A DNA stretch of 64,000 bases from Pseudovirgaria hyperparasitica (Eukaryota > Ascomycota > Dothideomycetes > Acrospermales > Acrospermaceae): NCBI RefSeq assembly GCF_010093815.1, contig NW_022985552.1, positions 682,001 through 746,000 on the forward strand. Reading direction: 5' to 3'. This document shows, piece after piece, positions 59,426-64,000 of the stretch. The notes beneath the pieces are model-generated. The model had not been told where the DNA came from. It saw only the letters and a program-made list of their open reading frames with translations, and did not search any database. The number at the start of each line of letters is the position of its first letter. Positions within the stretch are counted from its first letter, which is position 1. Both the position numbers and the translations under genes were made by a program.

Positions 59426-62400
59426 TGTAATGGTTGATTCAGGGTGAAAGGTGGCGTTTCGAAAGAATTCAAGATCAAAGGGACGGTGTTGATTTTGGGA
59501 GGAGTGGAGAGTGGAGAACGGGTGAAGCAAACGGGAAGAAGGATAGCAATTAGAAACGACGATGAGGGGACCGAGGGCCTTTAAAGGTTGAGCGATTTTC
59601 GAATAGCTCGGTATGATGAGTTTGGAGAAGAGGTAGTATCCACTAATAGATCGGGACAGCCATCGGCGAGGCGTATGCTGCTGGATGATGTTTAGACGTG
59701 GATGTGATAGAACTGGCCGGTTTGCCCCGATCGGCAAGGGGCGATTTGGGAATCGGAAACTAACAGCTGCGAGCGGGCCTGCAGGAAGAAGTCGGGTGAG
59801 TTTGAGGCTTTGCCGGCCCACCGAGTGCAGTTGCAGTGGCCGTCTATGTATTATTATTATTGTTCTGCTGACCGGGGCTGCTGATGGAGACAGTGGAGCA
59901 GCTGCTATGGGATTTCTATAGTACATTGGGTATCCAAAGCTGCGTCGAATGGCCATGGATATATGACAATCAGTCGTGGTAGGTAGCTCAAATCCAATTG
60001 TGACGGAAGCGGCAGTATCGTGAGTATGACGAAGCACTAACAATTAGCCACGAGCATGAGCATCAACTCGACGTCTGCCGGACACATGGAGACGCAGCCA
60101 GGTCCAGGGGCCAAGGTCCAAGGTAAAGCTCGGCTGTAGCGCATAAAGTGAGTCTCTCTCTCTCTCTCTTGCACGAGGACACGCAAAGAAGAGAGTAAAT
60201 GAAAGGACAACGTCTCTTGTCTCTCTATCCTGCGCACAGGATAGTCCCCAGTCTGGGCTTCTTCTGTTCGCAGGAAACAGATGAGATCGAGGTTCTGGAC
60301 AAAGCTCGCGTGAGAAGGTCAATGCCCTCAACTCCACCAATGCCAACCGGCAGGATTGCAGGTGGAGGGGACGAGGGGCTGCGGGGCTGTGCCTTGTTCG
60401 GCCCAACGCTACTCGGCTCACCGCAACGGCTGTTCCTCTCGTCTCGTGTCTTATACCTTGATAACAAGAGTTCAGTGGCCCGAAGTGACTGTTTTATCCA
60501 ATTCTGATGGAGCGGGAGACGCTCAGGCAACGTGAGATGCAGGTGATGGAAATGCTGGAGTTCAATAGTTGGCGAGACGGGCGATTGTAGTTGGAATGCA
60601 CAGATCGTTTAGTCGCTCGGGAATAGTCAGTGGATCGTCAAGAAGACAACGACCGGCATAAATATACAGCTTTAACTGAATATCTCGTATCTTAACAATT
60701 ACGGTCTACACCTACACTTCGCTGAACGACGTCAACGTTTTATACATAGTACAGTACAATAGTCAATCACTAGTTATGGCGTTGACCCTTCCCCGCATTT
60801 TCGCTTGTTCTTGGCTCTCAATGCATTGCAATGCCGCTGTTATGTAACTACCCGCCTCTCCTCGTTCAGGCGAGAGCGTGTATCACGAGACAGAGTCTAT
60901 AGATCAGGTATGATTATAAGGACGCAGTTAATATCTTACAATGCTGCAGCAAGTACGATGAACCTGTACAGCCCTAAGCATTCCCGGCCGAGAGAGCGTG
61001 CCAACTAGATGACGCTGCATGTCATGCCTAAACCAGCCAAGCGTCAGATTATCGCTGTGTGTGGACCGGTGCTGAGGACTGGTGCGCAGGTGCAGGTGCA
61101 GGAACGCCAACGCCTTTCCGATATTTCCCTACGCTCCCAGCTTCAGCCGACCTCCTTTCACCCAATCACAGTGCTCACAATCATTCGAAATACGGCCAAA
61201 AGGTCCAGTCACGGATACATTTTGGCCTCCAGACATCCAACTGCATTGTTGTTCAAGCGCCTCTCCGACCATCACCAGGGAGGCAACCAACGGGATGGTC
61301 CCTATCGTGAGGTCTTCTCTACCGTTAAATCGCGCATATCTTCCCGTGGCATCTGACGCTGAAGCTCGGCGGTCGTTGTCCGCCTTTGGCATGTGCGAGG
61401 CCAGCGGTGCGAGTCAGCCTTTGTCATTTAGGATCGTGAGATCGCTGGCATTACTAAGTGCGTGCTTGAGGCTGAGATTGAGCGCATTTTGTCTCGGGAC
61501 CAGAATGCAGATAATCAACGCAACAACTCTTCGAGCACAGAGCTCCATGAGGACATCGCTTTGAGGACAACTCCAGTCTCTCTCTACATGATGCTCTTCA
61601 TTACATTATATTCGACGAGTGTCATCTTCGAGGTAGGAACAAACATCCAGGCCCACGGATCGTCCCGCCTCCGCATGCTGGGGGCAGAGATACAGTAGCT
61701 CACATCCTGCCACCAGGAGGCCTTACAATGCCAAACTCTCAAACAGATCACACGTCAAACAACACTCACTAATCGTGTTTGCACTTATAAGTATCTCAGC
61801 AAAATACTTTCAACGATGACAACATCCGTATAGTCTGTAAATTCAACAATGCTGTCTGTGAGTTGACCGGGCAACTGCGAATCTGGATGCTGCATCAACA
61901 GAAAGCAAGCTATCGCGTGACCAACTCAACTATTCGCAAGACATTTTCCAAAGAAAGCGCATTCGTGTCAAATGCAAAGTGAAACACAGTATATTGTACC
62001 ATCAGGTTATAGGTACTAGAATTCTCAGCAGACTATAGAACCCGACATGTGCAGAGCGTAGTTATGCCTCGCTGCAAAGAACACCATTGAGTGATGATGG
62101 ATGAACAGGTGCCAGAGCACAGGCAGCACGACCTCGTGGACGACGCGTGGAGAGTCTTGGCTACGTGACGGAGGTTATCTTTCTGATCTTGAAATGTCCG
62201 AATATGGATGTCGCATGGCTTGACCGTCTTGGCGCGTTTAACCTGCAGGTCTCTTTGACACGGGCATTCAATGTTATTGAAGGCACTAAACATGGGCTGA
62301 GGTAAAGACAACAACCGGAAAACAACACAAGCCATCACACAAAGGCACAGCAGCACAAGATAGATGCTCAGTGTCAATTGAAAAATCAGACTACTTTGTG

Positions 62401-62968
62401 AGCAATCGAACAGCTACATACATACTTTCACATTCCATTCCACCACAACAAGATCCCGCGGCTCGGACTGGGGAATAAAAAATAAAAAGTGACCAAGCCG
62501 CTCACCGTACAGGTATCCACCTCACCTCAAAATGCCAAATAAGGGATTGAAAGAGGATTGAAAGAGTTAAAAGGGGTAAAAGTGTGGTATCTCAACAAAC
62601 GGCCATGACATGCGTGACGACGTGAATCGGCAACTCTGTGGAACTCCGGCGCTTAGATAGAAAGGGGGCGTGAAAAACGCGCGACGTGAAGAGACAAGAT
62701 AGAAAGAAGAAGCCCTGACTACAATGTCCACCGCCGCGCAATCGTAAAAGTGGTTTAAAAAAAGAGAGAGAGAAATCCGTCCTAGTGAAACTCTTATCCA
62801 CCGTAGATGGTTTTATGAGGACACCCAGGCCAATGCGCAAGTTGCGAGGTATGAGTTAGAGTTGTGTGTGTGTGAAGATGCTCTGCAACGTGTGGTGTAA
62901 TATTGACGTTGAATGGTAGCGCGTAAAGTCCAGCTCGCTTTTCAGATGATTTGAAGCGCGGAGCAAGC
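59426..62968. other. Gene-poor interval and PEPCK promoter
   Basis: About 3.5 kb with no supportable gene. The first several hundred bases are the PEPCK promoter. A (CT)n run lies near 60152-60169. Frames up to 160 codons on the plus strand near 61082-61564 overlap others in all frames and show no motif. Confidence 0.5.
59717..59729. promoter_or_regulatory. CCG-N7-CCG site upstream of PEPCK
   Basis: The 13-mer at 59717-59729 has CCG, seven bases, CCG, 292 bp upstream of the PEPCK start. This spacing is the motif reported for the AcuK/AcuM regulators of gluconeogenic genes in Aspergillus. One such match per 2 kb is expected by chance when both strands are counted, so this is suggestive only. 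Confidence 0.35.
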
Positions 62969-63331
62969 CTATAGCGCGAGCATTGCCAGGACTACGGCAC
63001 CCACTGCAACAGCCGGAGCTTGTAGTGCGACAGCGGCACCCTGTGAACCAGTTGGCGCAGGAGCTGATGAACCATTTGGCTCGCCGGAAGTAGGGGTGTG
63101 CATTGTTGAGTTGCTGCCGTGCGAGGGAATGATGGTCTCGATGGTGGTAACGGGAGTGGTGATTGGAGTGGCTGGAGGAGTGCCAGTCATGGTCTGCGTG
63201 ACGACGCGGAAGACGGTCTTGGTGACATAGTAAGTGGAGTAGTCGTCAGCGGGAGGGGTGTTGTTGGCAGCGACAAAGGCGGAGAGGAAGAGGAGGAGGG
63301 ATGCGACGATCTGGCTGAAGGAGGAGCGCAT
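62969..63331 (-). CDS. Small GPI-anchor-type cell wall protein
   Basis: Intronless, 120 residues. Residues 1-21 (MRSSFSQIVASLLLFLSAFV) are a signal peptide. The mature part is Ser/Thr/Pro-rich (TVFRVVTQTMTGTPPATP, TTIETIIPSHG), suited to O-mannosylation, with N-glycosylation sequons such as NNT, NST and NGS. The C-terminal about 20 residues (APAVAVGAVVLAMLAL) are hydrophobic after a small-residue stretch, the signal for GPI attachment. There is no cysteine in the mature part. Similar short wall proteins are common in Pezizomycotina and rarely have assigned functions. The gene stands alone near the window edge. Confidence 0.8.
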   Translation of the reverse strand: MRSSFSQIVASLLLFLSAFVAANNTPPADDYSTYYVTKTVFRVVTQTMTGTPPATPITTPVTTIETIIPSHGSNSTMHTPTSGEPNGSSAPAPTGSQGAAVALQAPAVAVGAVVLAMLAL

Positions 63332-64000
63332 TTTGAGTTTTTGGTTATCCGGAGATTTGATTCTTGATAGGAGAGATCGGAGGAAGCTGAAAAGCTGGAG
63401 ATGCGACTACTGCGACGTTGCAAGTGGTGCTTTGGTGCAGAGAATGCGACGATAGGATGTCTTGTAGTGATATCGATGCGCGCGATCGTGCGAATGCTTG
63501 AAGAGCAGATCTAGCGATTTTCTAGAAGGACGACAGGGTATGTCTTTTGGGTCTTTGTTTGTATGGATGAATGAGCGAGACGGCGTAGGCCTTTGTAAGA
63601 ATAGAGAACGTTGGTTGGATTTAAAAAGAGTGACAAAGGCAGAGAGCCAGTGAGATATTTTGCGTGTAGCAGAAATGTGGGTTTTGATGAGGCACAGGGA
63701 AGAAACGAGAGCAAGAAGAAGCAGAAGAAGAAGAGGAAAAGGGCAGGCATCCGGGGGATAGGGAAAATAGTAGAGCGGCCAGTTTGATTGCGGTCGTGCT
63801 GCAGAGGAATTAGCGGAGACGCCTTGTTTGTGTTATTTGGGGGGGAACTAACCTACCGGGGGGCAATTGGTTGTCTCATTTCCGCGTTCCTGACTAGAGT
63901 GTTACTTTAGGGGGGGTGAATCTAGCCTTGGGGGGTCCACAAGGCCACGCGCTAGGCTGGAGAAGCTATCTGGATCCCCAGAAGTCTCTGCGCATCACCC
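63332..64000. other. Upstream region of the wall-protein gene
   Basis: About 670 bp of promoter-like sequence. Purine-rich (GAAGAAGA) near 63713-63740 and several G-runs of six to seven near 63838-63936. No gene is seen. Confidence 0.5.

Noticed and set aside
60044-61564. Several 80-160 codon frames downstream of the PEPCK promoter
   Set aside because: They overlap in several frames and both strands and lack motifs; likely chance frames in GC-moderate DNA.
1-64000. Transposons, CRISPR arrays, tRNA or rRNA genes
   Set aside because: I looked for terminal repeats, integrase/transposase motifs, spaced direct repeats and tRNA T-arm patterns and saw none; a tRNA could still be missed by eye and tRNAscan-SE would settle it.
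1-64000. Secondary-metabolite cluster
   Set aside because: Regulators and a transporter are present but no polyketide synthase, NRPS, terpene synthase or tailoring-enzyme set is seen.

Overview
This is a stretch of filamentous-fungal nuclear DNA. The genes carry many short introns (mostly 45-80 bp, GT..AG, several with a CTAAT-like branch site), and there are fungal-only families: two Zn2Cys6 regulators, a copper-fist regulator, a hydrophobin and a SAT4/PTH11-like membrane protein. Gene content and intron style fit Pezizomycotina (Ascomycota). A Dothideomycete is my guess, not something the sequence proves. I see no transposon, rRNA, tRNA or CRISPR array. I rebuilt exon structures by hand from splice signals and reading-frame continuity; for every multi-exon model given, the exon lengths sum to a whole number of codons.

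Layout. 0.2-6.7 kb: a CTR86/ataxin-10 protein with an HMG-box-like segment, convergent with an RGT1-type Zn2Cys6 regulator. 6.7-11.5 kb: a long gene-poor promoter region leading to a copper-fist regulator (11.5-13.1 kb). 13.1-16.9 kb: non-coding DNA packed with unrelated short tandem repeats. 16.9-29.5 kb: a dense housekeeping block holding COQ5 and branched-chain keto-acid dehydrogenase E1-alpha head to head, then RSC9 and a probable REC114 head to head, then a calpain-family protease with GRGGYN repeats in its tail. 29.5-32.6 kb: no gene seen. 32.6-42.0 kb: a minimal Zn2Cys6 regulator, SWF1 palmitoyltransferase, the telomere protein RAP1, methylthioadenosine phosphorylase, a DPP1-type lipid phosphatase and Mediator MED7. 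42-64 kb: a looser region with a rhodopsin-fold membrane protein, a Kex2-type repeat secreted protein, a class II hydrophobin, a YeeE/YedE transporter, PEP carboxykinase with an unusual KSEPEx tail, and a small GPI-anchor-type wall protein.

Themes. Core mitochondrial metabolism (COQ5, BCKDH E1-alpha), gluconeogenesis (PEPCK) and methionine salvage (MTAP) sit among chromatin and chromosome proteins (RSC9, RAP1, REC114, MED7). Several neighbours are divergently transcribed from gaps of 250-380 bp. The second half also carries several secreted or surface proteins, two of them with clear TATA boxes. I found no multi-gene biosynthetic or defence cluster. The most unusual items are protein-architecture oddities (the PEPCK tail, the calpain GRGGYN tail, the HMG segment in CTR86, the Kex2 repeat protein) and repeat-rich intergenic DNA.
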